From SW-6-46-9 sp964452185 (GTDB taxonomy: Bacteria > Patescibacteriota > Minisyncoccia > Phycocordibacterales > SW-6-46-9), in contig CAYVKO010000005.1 in assembly GCA_964452185.1 (NCBI GenBank), forward strand, positions 1-41,786: a DNA stretch of 41,786 nucleotides, in the 5' to 3' direction. Below are positions 7,152 through 16,064 of the stretch, piece by piece. A program made the position numbers and the translations under genes. Each line of letters opens with the position of its first letter. The first letter of the stretch is position 1. Below the pieces are notes generated by a model, which saw only the letters and a list, made by a program, of their open reading frames with translations, was not told the origin of the DNA and did no database searches.

Positions 7152-7856
7152 ATGAAGACAGACTTCGTGGTACAAACCAACTCCTTTGAAGGTCCTCTGG
7201 ATACGTTACTGTCGCTCATTCAAAAACGAGAACTGTACATCAACGATATTTCATTGGCTAAGGTAACTGATGACTATCTGAATTTTATTGTTGAGAACGG
7301 CGACACGATTCATAATCAGATAGAGTTTGTTCGGATTGCCTCCACTCTCGTACTGGTAAAGTCAAAATCACTGCTGCCAGACCCTGACATATCCGAGGAT
7401 GAATCGGCTGAGATTAATGAGCTGGAGGACCGACTTCGCGCTTACAAGACAATGCAAGAAAAGGCGGAAAATCTTGCTGACATATTTGGAGATTCTCCGT
7501 ACTTCCATCCGAAATCAAACAACAAAGACTACAGTGACATCTTCGCCCCCGGCAGTACACTCACAAAAGAAAAGCTTCGTGAGCAAGCCGAAAAGTGTGT
7601 AGTTTCCTTACCAAAAGAAAGCCTACCAACCGCCGAAGTTGAGACCAAAATATCTCTGGACAATGAGATCAAAAGGCTTCGGGACCGCTTGGGCCGAGTA
7701 AACAGCGCCTCTTTCTCTTCTATTACCCACTCAGACCAGAAACATCATCAAGTGGTGTCTTTTGTGGCTATTCTTGAACTGATAAAGGAAGGGAGGGTTA
7801 GAGCAAAACAGTCTGATACCTTTGCCGAAATTCATGTTCACACACACCAGTCATGA
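7152..7856 (+). CDS. scpA: Segregation and condensation protein A
   Basis: Kleisin subunit of the bacterial SMC condensin complex, bridging SMC heads with ScpB. 234 aa. The hallmark N-terminus FEGPLDTLLSLIQKREL (about 13-29) plus IN-DISLAKVTDDYLNFI is clear, followed by a charged linker and a C-terminal winged-helix region (VVSFVAILELIKEGRVRAKQ). It overlaps scpB by 4 nt (ATGA), the arrangement expected for translational coupling. SMC itself is not in the window. Confidence 0.95.
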   Translation: MKTDFVVQTNSFEGPLDTLLSLIQKRELYINDISLAKVTDDYLNFIVENGDTIHNQIEFVRIASTLVLVKSKSLLPDPDISEDESAEINELEDRLRAYKTMQEKAENLADIFGDSPYFHPKSNNKDYSDIFAPGSTLTKEKLREQAEKCVVSLPKESLPTAEVETKISLDNEIKRLRDRLGRVNSASFSSITHSDQKHHQVVSFVAILELIKEGRVRAKQSDTFAEIHVHTHQS

Positions 7857-8413
7857 ACACCGACTACATAACCGCCAAAATTGAAAGCATTCTTTTTTAC
7901 AAACGCGAACCAGTACAAGTGAGTGAGCTCGCTGAAATTTGTGAAGTTGATCCAGAAAAAGCAAGACAAGTTATTTCCAAACTAAAAAAAGAACTTGAGG
8001 ACCGAGGCGTTTCTTTGATTCAAAAAGAAGGAGCTGTAGAGATGGTTACAGACAACGAGTTTAGTGAGTTGATAGAAAAAGCCAAAAGGGAGGAGGTGGA
8101 CTCAAATCTTACGAGTGCTCAGTCAGAAGCTTTGGCGTTAGTGGCATATCTAGCGCCGGTTTCAAAAGCGAAGATAGATTTTGTTCGCGGGGTAAATTCT
8201 CGAGCTGTACTGCGAAATCTTTCTACTCGCGGACTGATCACCAAACAAAAAGGCAAAGCTGGTCGAGCATATAAACTCACTTCAGATGCACTGGCTCATC
8301 TGGGCGTTACGGACAAAAAAGAACTGCCTGATTACAAAGCCACCCGACAAAAGCTTACGGAGTTCATAGAAGAGGATGAAGTAATGGCTGAAACATCCGA
8401 GCAAAAAGAATAA
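7853..8413 (+). CDS. scpB: Segregation and condensation protein B
   Basis: Dimeric winged-helix partner of ScpA in the SMC complex. 186 aa. Recognisable by the N-terminal KIESILFYKREPVQVSELAE and the second winged helix containing LTSAQSEALALVAYLAPVSK and RAVLRNLSTRGLI (about 87-130), with a short acidic tail. It overlaps scpA by 4 nt and ends 15 nt before the next gene. Confidence 0.94.
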   Translation: MNTDYITAKIESILFYKREPVQVSELAEICEVDPEKARQVISKLKKELEDRGVSLIQKEGAVEMVTDNEFSELIEKAKREEVDSNLTSAQSEALALVAYLAPVSKAKIDFVRGVNSRAVLRNLSTRGLITKQKGKAGRAYKLTSDALAHLGVTDKKELPDYKATRQKLTEFIEEDEVMAETSEQKE

Positions 8414-8417
8414 AAGG

Positions 8418-8423
8418 TATAAT
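8418..8423 (+). promoter_or_regulatory. -10 element abutting the carboxypeptidase start
   Basis: Perfect TATAAT (8418-8423) in the 15-nt space after scpB, 5 nt before the ATG at 8429. It suggests an internal promoter giving a leaderless transcript within the long co-directional run. Confidence 0.6.
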
Positions 8424-8428
8424 TACAT

Positions 8429-9538
8429 ATGATGAACTACATCCCAACAACAATGCAGGCTGTGAAATCAAACTGGCGTTTGAAGGTCGGGTTTTTGGTT
8501 GGGTTGATCATTACTGTGTCTTTAGGCTACTTTGCCTCCACTGCTGACAGCATCTCTCAAAGCAATAATGACAACCAAGCGGCGGCATTTCAGCCAACGA
8601 CCACGCCTGTGGGGACCACAACAAACGATAGAAGCGGCAGCTCAACTCAAGGTGACACAAGTACCAGCACAAATTCTACTACCACCGTACAAACAGAAGA
8701 AGACACGGATTCTTCGACACAAAGCCGGGAAGTGACTTTCTCTACCATCCGGCTTGAAGCAGAAGCTGCTGTTGTGTGGGACGCTGCACATAATGAAGCT
8801 ATATTTGCCAAACGACCAGACAAGGAACGACCGCTGGCATCACTCACCAAGCTTATGACCGCCTTGGTAGCGACAAACCAAAATGCCGATGAAAATGATC
8901 CGCAAGCTGTTATCAGTGAGCAGCACCTGGATGCTTTGGGAGATCAAGGATTGCGTATTGGCGAAACATGGAAATTAAGTGATCTGATATCCTTTATGTT
9001 GATTGAGTCTTCAAACGATGCGGCTCGTGCTGTGGCTGCCGCCGGCAGCGAAAATCCAAAAGATGGATACGCTGATAAGTTCGTTGAAGCCATGAATGAT
9101 AAGGCGAGCAGTCTTGACTTAGAGAGCACGTACTTTTTCAACCCATCCGGACTTGACCTTAACGAAACGCTCATCAGCGGTGGGTATGGTACAGCTCGTG
9201 ATGTGGCAAAACTGTTAGACCATATTACTGAAACTGACAGGTCTATAATGGAAGCGACTACTCGTAAAACTTCTCAGTTCACGTCTCTGGAAGGAGCTTC
9301 ATACACAGCTCACAACACAAACTCATGGATAGACAGGTTTCCTAACGTATCCGGATCAAAAACAGGATACACCACACTCGCCGGCGGCAATCTGGCAGTC
9401 AGCCTCACCATTAATGATCGACCGGTTGTGATTTCAGTACTCGGCTCTTCAAAGCAAGGTCGGTTTGAGGATGTGCACGATCTGTATCAGGCAACACAGA
9501 CGTACTTAACAGAGAAAGATAATGAGAATACAAATTAA
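8429..9538 (+). CDS. Serine-type D-Ala-D-Ala carboxypeptidase (DacA/PBP5-like)
   Basis: Trims the terminal D-alanine from peptidoglycan stem peptides outside the membrane. 369 aa. One N-terminal membrane anchor (LKVGFLVGLIITVSLGYFAS, about 17-36), a Ser/Thr-rich linker (about 40-95), then a penicillin-binding S11 peptidase domain with all three signatures: SLTK (Ser138, Lys141), SSN (194-196) and KTG (311-313). The C-terminal PBP5 beta domain is not obvious and the protein ends soon after the catalytic domain. It leads the peptidoglycan genes mraY-ftsW-murG. Confidence 0.93.
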   Translation: MMNYIPTTMQAVKSNWRLKVGFLVGLIITVSLGYFASTADSISQSNNDNQAAAFQPTTTPVGTTTNDRSGSSTQGDTSTSTNSTTTVQTEEDTDSSTQSREVTFSTIRLEAEAAVVWDAAHNEAIFAKRPDKERPLASLTKLMTALVATNQNADENDPQAVISEQHLDALGDQGLRIGETWKLSDLISFMLIESSNDAARAVAAAGSENPKDGYADKFVEAMNDKASSLDLESTYFFNPSGLDLNETLISGGYGTARDVAKLLDHITETDRSIMEATTRKTSQFTSLEGASYTAHNTNSWIDRFPNVSGSKTGYTTLAGGNLAVSLTINDRPVVISVLGSSKQGRFEDVHDLYQATQTYLTEKDNENTN

Positions 9539-9555
9539 CCAAATGAGAAATTAGC

Positions 9556-10626
9556 ATGGTACTTGACCCAACCACAATCAACGCTATTGCTGTTTTTGCT
9601 CCGGCCACAGCTGCTTTCTTTGTGGGTATAGCAATTACACCGCTGATCACCAATCTGCTGTACGAACACAAGATGTGGAAGAAAGAGTCCGGCAAAGTAG
9701 ACATGCAAGGAAACGAAACCCCCGTCTACAACAAGCTGTATGAAGACAGAGATGTTGGAACACCGAGGATGGGTGGAAGTATTATATGGTTGGCAGTACT
9801 AGCCACCACAGCATTGTTCGTAGCCTTTACTTACGTAAACGACTCAATCAGCGAAACAATTAACTTCCTGAGCCGAGAACAAACCTGGCTTCCGTTGTTT
9901 ACCCTCACTGTTGGTGCTGTTGTAGGCATGATCGATGACTGGTTGGAAGCCTCTGGCGGTTCTGATTATGTACCTGGAGGATTATCCTTAAAAAAACGAC
10001 TTGCCGTAGTGGGTGGAATGGGCGCTATCGGTGGCTGGTGGTTCTACTCCAAAATTGGTATTTCCAGTATATTCATACCGTTTGCAGGAATATCGGTTAG
10101 CATTGGGCTATGGTTCATCCCGTTCTTTATTTTCGTCATGATGGCTACGTACTCCGGCGGTGTGATTGACGGGCTGGACGGTTTGGCCGGCGGTGTGTTT
10201 GCAGCTTGTTTTAGTGCATACGGAATCATTGCATTCGCCACTGGAATGGTAGACCTGGCAGCCTTATGTTTCGTGATAGTTGGCGGTATTCTTGCTTTCT
10301 TGTGGTTTAACATTCCACCGGCCCGATTCTTTATGGCAGAAACCGGAACCATGGCTCTTACGACCACGCTAGCCGTTATTGCTTTTCTCACCAATCAAGT
10401 CTTGGTGCTGCCGATTATTGCCTTACCGCTAGTCGCTACCACTGCCTCAAGTCTAATCCAAGTTGTTTCCAAGCGCTTGCGAGGAAAGAAAGTCTTTATC
10501 GCCGCACCGCTGCATCATCATCTTGAAGCTATCGGCTGGTCGGAAACAAAAGTGACGATGCGATACTGGGTAGTCAGCATTATTTGTGCAATGAGCGGAA
10601 CGGTTATCGCACTCTTAAGCCTTTAA
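9556..10626 (+). CDS. mraY: Phospho-MurNAc-pentapeptide transferase MraY
   Basis: Integral membrane enzyme making lipid I from UDP-MurNAc-pentapeptide and undecaprenyl phosphate. 356 aa, polytopic. Seen: the Asp pair IDDW (Asp127-Asp128), the nucleotide-binding GVIDGLDGLAGGV loop, and the C-terminal APLHHHLEAIGW histidine motif. The third catalytic position, usually in G-D-T-G-[SA], reads A-E-T-G (Glu262), a conservative Asp-to-Glu change. It lies 17 nt after the carboxypeptidase and 24 nt before ftsW, so one operon is likely. Confidence 0.95.
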   Translation: MVLDPTTINAIAVFAPATAAFFVGIAITPLITNLLYEHKMWKKESGKVDMQGNETPVYNKLYEDRDVGTPRMGGSIIWLAVLATTALFVAFTYVNDSISETINFLSREQTWLPLFTLTVGAVVGMIDDWLEASGGSDYVPGGLSLKKRLAVVGGMGAIGGWWFYSKIGISSIFIPFAGISVSIGLWFIPFFIFVMMATYSGGVIDGLDGLAGGVFAACFSAYGIIAFATGMVDLAALCFVIVGGILAFLWFNIPPARFFMAETGTMALTTTLAVIAFLTNQVLVLPIIALPLVATTASSLIQVVSKRLRGKKVFIAAPLHHHLEAIGWSETKVTMRYWVVSIICAMSGTVIALLSL

Positions 10627-10650
10627 AAGTAGGAGTAAAAATATTTAGGA

Positions 10651-11519
10651 ATGGCTAAACAACCCCACAAAACAGATCAATTATTCTTGTACCTTACCAT
10701 CACTCTCGTGGCGATGGGGTTTTTCATATTCATCTCAGCCTCACTTGGATTGTATGCCACTGAAGGATTGAACCTTACAGCTGTTGCAGTACGTCAGTTT
10801 CTCTTTGGAGTCGTTGGTGGTCTGACCGCAATGGCCGTGTTGTCACAAATAGACTATAAATACTGGAAGAAGATAGCGCTTCCTTTCTTTATTTTCTCCC
10901 TAATTGCTACCGCGCTCGTTTTTATACCCGGCCTTGGGTATACACACGGAGGAGCTGCTCGCTGGATAGATCTCGGTTTTGCCACATTTCAACCAGCCGA
11001 ACTACTGAAGATTGGGTTTGTTGTCTACTGCGCCGGCTGGAGTGCTCACATCGGCGACAAAATAAAAACTGTGTCTTACGGAATTGTGCCATTTGTGATT
11101 CTTCTTGGCTTGGTGGGAATAGTTCTTTTGGCACAACCAGATACTGGGAGCTTCCTGGTTATCGCCTTAACAGCCGGAGCCATGTTTATAGCTGCCGGAG
11201 CACGATGGACCCACATAGGTAGTGTGCTTTTGGCTTCCATTGCAGGAATCAGCGTTTTAGCCTGGTTTCGTCCATATGTACAAGAGCGAATTACCACTTT
11301 TCTGAATCCGGCCAGTGATCCGTTTGGTGCCGGATATCAAATAAAACAATCTCTTATTGCAGTAGGATCCGGACAGTGGTTTGGGCGAGGAATGGGGCAG
11401 AGTATCCAAAAATTTAACTTTGTACCTGAACCCATTAGCGACTCTATTTTTGCGGTATTCGCAGAAGAGTGGGGGTTTGTTGGTGCAGTTATTCTTATCT
11501 GCTTGTTTATCGCTCTCGC
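10651..11519 (+). CDS. ftsW: Lipid II polymerase FtsW/RodA family (3' end lost in gap)
   Basis: SEDS-family glycosyltransferase that polymerises lipid II at the septum. Only the first 289 residues are present before a run of N. Seen: multiple membrane helices, GGAARWIDLG, FQPAELLKIG, LAQPDTGSFLVI (the Asp region), and FGAGYQIKQSLIAVGSGQ...FVPEPISDSIFAVFAEEWGF. Typical members are about 370-400 aa, so 80 or more residues are missing. The reading frame continuing into murG across the N run is an artefact of the gap length. FtsW rather than RodA is inferred from the mraY-murG neighbourhood. Confidence 0.93.
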
Positions 11520-11619
11520 NNNNNNNNNNNNNNNNNNNNNNNNNNNNNNNNNNNNNNNNNNNNNNNNNNNNNNNNNNNNNNNNNNNNNNNNNNNNNNNNN
11601 NNNNNNNNNNNNNNNNNNN
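11520..11619. other. Assembly gap 1 (100 N)
   Basis: Exactly 100 N, the conventional placeholder for a gap of unknown size. It removes the end of ftsW; about 240 nt of ftsW alone is expected to be missing, so the real gap is probably longer than 100 nt. No repeat is visible between the flanks. Confidence 0.98.
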
Positions 11620-11628
11620 AGAAAAACG

Positions 11629-12774
11629 ATGCGGATAGTACTCACAGGAGGCGGTACCGGCGGCCATTTCTACCCACTTATGGCGGTAGCTGAGAGTATA
11701 TATAATCAAGCAGAAGAGAGGAAGTTGCTTCATGATCCTGAGCTTTACTATCTGGCCCCTACTCCTTACAACCGAGAATACTTGAATAAACATGACATAG
11801 ACTTTCGGTCCATCTCTGCCGGCAAGCGACGAACGTATGCCTCCATCAAAAACTTCTTTGGACTCTTTAAGACAGCCTGGGGGATACTACAGTCTTTGTG
11901 GACCGTGTTTGCTATTTATCCGGATGTAGTATTTGCAAAAGGCGGGTATGCAAGCTTTCCTGTACTGGTAGCAGCACGCATCTTGCGAATCCCTGTCCTG
12001 ATACATGAATCAGACAGCATACCGGGCCGTGTGAACAAATGGGCTGGAGGATTCGCCACTCAAGTAGCCATATCGTTTCCCGACGCTGTAGATCATTTCC
12101 CGGAAGATAAAGTGGTTCTTACCGGTAATCCTATTCGGTCAGACATAGCTCGTCCCGCCCTATCTGGCGCACGAGAATATCTGGACATAGAAGAAGATAT
12201 TCCTGTTATATTCGTCATTGGAGGATCGCAGGGTTCACAGACAATTAACAGCGTCATTCTAGAAGCGTTACCAGAACTGCTGGAAGACTACTACATAATC
12301 CACCAAGCCGGACCCGAAAATATGACGGGAGTGGAACAAACCACGGAGTTTCTGTTTTCTGAACTGCCACGCCATAAACAATCACTGCAGGAACGCTACA
12401 AACCGTTTGGCTTTCTGGACGCTGTAGCTTTGCGAATGGCTGCCGGAGCTGCTGACGTGGTTATTTCCCGAGCTGGCTCAACAATTTTTGAGATTGCCGC
12501 TTGGGCTGTACCATCCATCCTGATCCCGCTTGATGCATCTCACGCCGATCACCAACGAAAGAATGCCTACGCGTACGCCCGTACCGGAGCCGCCGAAGTC
12601 ATTGAAGAAGATAATATAAGTGATAATATTCTAATGTCTGAAATCGACAAAATAATGGGTAACCCTGATATGTATAAAAGCATGACACAGGCAGCCTCAG
12701 ACTTTGCACGCTTGGATGCAGCCGATACCATTGCAAACGAACTACTTCATATATCAGAACAACACGAAGAATAA
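11629..12774 (+). CDS. murG: UDP-GlcNAc:lipid I GlcNAc transferase MurG
   Basis: Peripheral membrane GT-B glycosyltransferase that converts lipid I to lipid II. 381 aa from the ATG at 11629, 10 nt after the gap. Seen: N-terminal glycine-rich GGGTGGHFYPLMAVAE, the KGGYASFPVLVAARILRIP segment, the linker VLTGNPIRSDI, the second glycine loop VIGGSQGSQTIN, and the donor-binding SRAGSTIFEIAAWAVPSILIPL with AxxDHQRKNA. Two nucleotides separate it from gltX, so the two are coupled. Confidence 0.96.
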   Translation: MRIVLTGGGTGGHFYPLMAVAESIYNQAEERKLLHDPELYYLAPTPYNREYLNKHDIDFRSISAGKRRTYASIKNFFGLFKTAWGILQSLWTVFAIYPDVVFAKGGYASFPVLVAARILRIPVLIHESDSIPGRVNKWAGGFATQVAISFPDAVDHFPEDKVVLTGNPIRSDIARPALSGAREYLDIEEDIPVIFVIGGSQGSQTINSVILEALPELLEDYYIIHQAGPENMTGVEQTTEFLFSELPRHKQSLQERYKPFGFLDAVALRMAAGAADVVISRAGSTIFEIAAWAVPSILIPLDASHADHQRKNAYAYARTGAAEVIEEDNISDNILMSEIDKIMGNPDMYKSMTQAASDFARLDAADTIANELLHISEQHEE

Positions 12775-12776
12775 AT

Positions 12777-14138
12777 ATGTCAAATGACTTAAATACATCA
12801 GACGACGTAGTAACTAGATTTCCTCCAAGTCCGACAGGGAAGTTGCATGTAGGAGGCGCACGCACAGCGCTGTTCAACTGGTTATATGCACAAAAGCACG
12901 ATGGGCGGATGGTTCTTCGCTTTGAAGATACCGACGAAGAGAGGAGCAAGGAAGAGTACGCCGAAGACATCAAGGAAAGTCTAGACTGGCTCGATCTTGA
13001 CTACGACGGACCATATGCACAAAGCGAACGATCAGATATCTACAAAACATATTTGGAGGATCTTCTCGACTCAGGACACGCTTATTTTTCTGATGAATCT
13101 GATTCAAAAGAGGGAAGAGATGAGGTGATTCGATTTAACAACCCAAACAAGACAATTGAGTTTACTGATGTCATTCGAGGTGACGTTTCCATGGATACCC
13201 ATGACCTGGGTGATTTTGTTATAGCCAAAAGTCTAACTGAGCCACTGTATCACTTTGCTGTAGTGATAGATGATTTTGAAATGAATGTTACGCACGTAAT
13301 CAGGGGAGATGAACATATCTCTAACACGCCTCGACAACTACTACTTATGGAAGCGATAGATGCTCCGAGGCCCGTTTATGCGCATATGCCGCTGATCCTG
13401 GGGTCAGACAAAGAAAAGCTTTCCAAGCGGCACGGCGCTACAGCCGTTACAGAATTTAAGGAACGAGGGGTGTTAGCTTCGGGTATGATAAACTATTTAG
13501 CGCTGCTGGGTTGGCACCCATCACACGATCAAGAGATATTCACTGTTGAAGAGTTGATTGAGGCGTTTGAACTTGAGCGGGTTCAGAAGAGCCCGGCTGT
13601 CTTTAGTCTCGAAAAACTGCGCTGGGTAAACCGAGAACATATAAAATCACTAAGTGAAGAAGAGTTTTATGATCAAGTCCGATACTTTTTGCCGGAAGAT
13701 ATAAAAACACTGCCGGAGTACTCTCCTGACCGTCTTCGTGCCGCTTTGCCTATACTGCGAGAACGAACCGAGATTATGGAAGACGTGGTTGAGTTAGCTG
13801 AATCCGGAGAAGTAGAATTCCTTTTTGAAGCTCCTGAATACAGCGCCGATGATCTGACGTGGGACGATGACGATCCGGAAACAACAGCCGAATATCTACA
13901 AGAAGTCATTACACTACTTACGGAAGTTGACGCAGATAACTTTACACCTGATAACGTAAAAGACAGTGTATGGGAATACGCTAGCGATATAGGCCGAGGT
14001 AATGTATTGTGGCCAATGCGATTTGCGCTTTCCGGTCAAGAACAATCTCCAGGCCCATTCGCTATAGCTTCCGTAATAGGAAAAGAAAATACAATCAATC
14101 GAATCAAGTCAGCTATCGAAAAACTTGAGGCGATGTAG
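12777..14138 (+). CDS. gltX: Glutamyl-tRNA synthetase
   Basis: Class I synthetase charging tRNA-Glu (and possibly tRNA-Gln for later amidation; not decidable here). 453 aa. Seen: FPPSPTGKLHVGGARTALFN with the HIGH-equivalent HVGG, FRFEDTDEERS-type acceptor-binding start, IDDFEMNVTHVIRGDEHISNT, and the KLSKR loop (214-218). The C-terminal anticodon-binding part is short and acidic but complete to the stop. It starts 2 nt after murG. A tRNA-Glu(CTC) gene is in the same window at 27325-27399. Confidence 0.97.
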   Translation: MSNDLNTSDDVVTRFPPSPTGKLHVGGARTALFNWLYAQKHDGRMVLRFEDTDEERSKEEYAEDIKESLDWLDLDYDGPYAQSERSDIYKTYLEDLLDSGHAYFSDESDSKEGRDEVIRFNNPNKTIEFTDVIRGDVSMDTHDLGDFVIAKSLTEPLYHFAVVIDDFEMNVTHVIRGDEHISNTPRQLLLMEAIDAPRPVYAHMPLILGSDKEKLSKRHGATAVTEFKERGVLASGMINYLALLGWHPSHDQEIFTVEELIEAFELERVQKSPAVFSLEKLRWVNREHIKSLSEEEFYDQVRYFLPEDIKTLPEYSPDRLRAALPILRERTEIMEDVVELAESGEVEFLFEAPEYSADDLTWDDDDPETTAEYLQEVITLLTEVDADNFTPDNVKDSVWEYASDIGRGNVLWPMRFALSGQEQSPGPFAIASVIGKENTINRIKSAIEKLEAM

Positions 14139-14147
14139 GTTATACAT

Positions 14148-15449
14148 ATGTGGAATCACTTTCAAAAATCAATACTTATCATCCTGCTTTTGGGGCTTGC
14201 AACCTTTGGTATACCTGCACAGGCACAAGAAGACCTTAACGAAGGAGAGTTAGAGAAACGCATAGAAGAGCGAAGCAGTCGTATTGAAGCATTAGAACAG
14301 GAGATAAACCAGTATGAGCAAGACCTTAATAGTAAACGCCAGCAGTCAGCTAGCCTGCAGGATACTATTTCTGACTTAAATGCTTCCATAAGCAGCCTTC
14401 GGGCTCAAACTCAAGAAACGCAAGCACAAATTACAGATGTACAAAAACGCATTGGGCAATTGCAAACCCAAGCAGAAGAGGCCAGGAAGCAATTGGAAAA
14501 ACAAAAGGAGTCCCTCAAAGAAGCCGTCCGGGCAGTTCAAAAAACGGACTCCCAAACACTGGTTGAAACTCTGCTTTCGGCAGACAGCCTGGCTTCAGCC
14601 TGGCAACGCGGCGATCAACTTGAGCAGATACAAGTCCATCTGCGGGATCGTCTTGAGAAAACTCAAAGCTTAAAAGAAAATATAGAAAGTAAACAAGCTG
14701 CAGCCAAAAAAGACAAAAACAGGCTGGTTTCACTGCGAGAAAGATACACAAGCCGACAACAGCAAGTGGCCAGTCAGCAGTCACAAAAAGAAGAATTGCT
14801 AGAGCAAACAAACAGAGAGGCTTCCAGATATCAAGATTTATTAGCAGAAAAACGTGAACAAAAGGAGGCTTTCGAACGTGAACTCCGCAACTTTGAAGAG
14901 CAGCTGCAAAGTACCGTATCCGATGAGGAAGTTCCTGATCAGGGCGACACAACATTTTCTTGGCCTGTAGAATCCACTAATATAACCCAGCAGTTTGGAG
15001 GTTCGGAGTTCGCCCAACGCAACCCGGAAGCATACGGACGCCCGTTCCATAATGGTACTGACTTTGGCGTATCTGTCGGCACACCCGTACAAGCAGTCGC
15101 AAGCGGAGTAGTTCAAGCCACCGGTAATACAGACAGAATTCAGGGGTGCTCCTCATATGGCAAGTGGGTACTCATAGAGCACAATAATGATCTATCCACC
15201 TTATACGGGCATCTGTCTGATGTGACAGCATCTCAGGGCGAATCAGTAAGCGCCAGTGACACAATTGGATACTCCGGAAATACCGGATACAGTACCGGCC
15301 CACACCTTCACTTGACAACATATGTTAGCGGTGATGTAAATGTAAGACGACTCGGAGAGGTCAAAGACAACACTAACTGTGCACAAGCACGTATTCCAGT
15401 AGCTCCACTTGAAGGGTATTTGGATCCAATGAAGTACTTACAAAACTAA
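14148..15449 (+). CDS. Secreted M23 (LytM) peptidase with long coiled coil
   Basis: Probable cell-wall hydrolase or amidase activator of the EnvC/NlpD type. 433 aa. Signal peptide at 1-26 (hydrophobic ILIILLLGLATFGIPAQAQ), then a coiled coil of about 230 residues rich in Glu/Gln/Lys, then a C-terminal LytM domain. The zinc ligands are intact: H301-x3-D305 (HNGTD) and H386-x-H388 (GPHLHL), with GHLSD before them, so unlike EnvC it may be catalytically active. Two cysteines in the domain (GCSSYG, TNCAQ) could form a disulfide. It is downstream of gltX by 9 nt. Confidence 0.93.
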   Translation: MWNHFQKSILIILLLGLATFGIPAQAQEDLNEGELEKRIEERSSRIEALEQEINQYEQDLNSKRQQSASLQDTISDLNASISSLRAQTQETQAQITDVQKRIGQLQTQAEEARKQLEKQKESLKEAVRAVQKTDSQTLVETLLSADSLASAWQRGDQLEQIQVHLRDRLEKTQSLKENIESKQAAAKKDKNRLVSLRERYTSRQQQVASQQSQKEELLEQTNREASRYQDLLAEKREQKEAFERELRNFEEQLQSTVSDEEVPDQGDTTFSWPVESTNITQQFGGSEFAQRNPEAYGRPFHNGTDFGVSVGTPVQAVASGVVQATGNTDRIQGCSSYGKWVLIEHNNDLSTLYGHLSDVTASQGESVSASDTIGYSGNTGYSTGPHLHLTTYVSGDVNVRRLGEVKDNTNCAQARIPVAPLEGYLDPMKYLQN

Positions 15450-15455
15450 ATCTAT

Positions 15456-15461
15456 TATAAT
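15456..15461 (+). promoter_or_regulatory. -10 element of the truncated membrane protein gene
   Basis: Perfect TATAAT 7 nt before the ATG at 15469; another case of a -10 box abutting a start codon. Confidence 0.55.
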
Positions 15462-15468
15462 AAGCAGT

Positions 15469-15739
15469 ATGATGCGCAATGATAATCGCGGACTTATACA
15501 ATTTCTCGTAGTAATCATCGTAGCTGTGTTAGTTCTGACACTGAGCGGATTTAGTATTAGAGACAACGTTAGCAAGGATGCGATCATTTCTCACGCGAAA
15601 TCTGCCAAAAACACCGTATCGCAAACATATGATAATCATCTTAGCGAACAGATTAATACATTCGTGATTGAGCCTTCAGGTGTGGTTTGGGAGTATACTC
15701 GAGTGTATGGAATTGATGCCATCACTCATAATATTGAAG
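15469..15739 (+). CDS. Small membrane protein, truncated by gap 2
   Basis: 90 residues are visible: a short basic N-terminus, one transmembrane helix (LIQFLVVIIVAVLVLTLSGF, about 8-27), then an extracytoplasmic segment (SAKNTVSQTYDNHLSEQINTFV). The last residues before the gap are ITHNIE. It follows the M23 peptidase by 19 nt and has its own -10 element. No family recognised. The C-terminus is probably among the fragments after the gap. Confidence 0.65.
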
Positions 15740-15839
15740 NNNNNNNNNNNNNNNNNNNNNNNNNNNNNNNNNNNNNNNNNNNNNNNNNNNNNNNNNNNNN
15801 NNNNNNNNNNNNNNNNNNNNNNNNNNNNNNNNNNNNNNN
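15740..15839. other. Assembly gap 2 (100 N)
   Basis: Exactly 100 N, a placeholder of unknown true length, interrupting a small membrane protein gene. Confidence 0.98.
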
Positions 15840-16002
15840 GATTTATAAAACAGATAAATCAAATAAAAAGGCGAGAAAGGTATAAAAAATTAGACCGAAA
15901 ACAAAAAAGACGAGGCCAAAAAAGAACAAGCAATATATAAAAGAGGAAGGATACGACGCAAAGGAAGGAGGTGGAACCTTCTTTATATACAGAGAGAAAT
16001 AA
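15840..16002 (+). pseudogene. Lys-rich coding remnant after gap 2
   Basis: The 160 nt after the gap are strongly A/G-rich on the plus strand and look coding but shifted between frames. One frame reads a basic stretch (FIKQINQIKRRERYKK...) to 15940; another reads KEEGYDAKEGGGTFFIYREK to a TAA at 16000-16002. Neither has a start codon. This may be the C-terminal tail of the gene cut by the gap, broken by low-coverage indels at the contig edge. An imperfect hairpin AGAGAAA/TTTCTCT (15993-16015) follows, without a T-run. Confidence 0.35.
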
Positions 16003-16046
16003 CTTCGCTTTCTCTAAGTAAATAAGTGTTTTAGGGAGGTATGTAC

Positions 16047-16052
16047 TATAAT
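16047..16052 (+). promoter_or_regulatory. -10 element of the Xer-like recombinase gene
   Basis: TATAAT ends 12 nt before the preferred ATG at 16065. It overlaps the alternative upstream start at 16041, which argues for the later start. Confidence 0.5.
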
Positions 16053-16064
16053 GAGTGTACCTAT

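Noticed and set aside
11520..11619. Genuine FtsW-MurG fusion protein
   Set aside because: The open frame runs through placeholder N, FtsW is incomplete, and MurG has its own start codon.
14515..14955. 146-aa open frame antisense to the coiled-coil peptidase
   Set aside because: It arises from the repetitive Glu/Gln/Lys codons of the coiled coil on the plus strand. No independent evidence of coding.
15993..16015. Terminator before the Xer-like gene
   Set aside because: AGAGAAA/TTTCTCT can pair but has a 9-nt loop and no T-run; it is noted only within the remnant entry.
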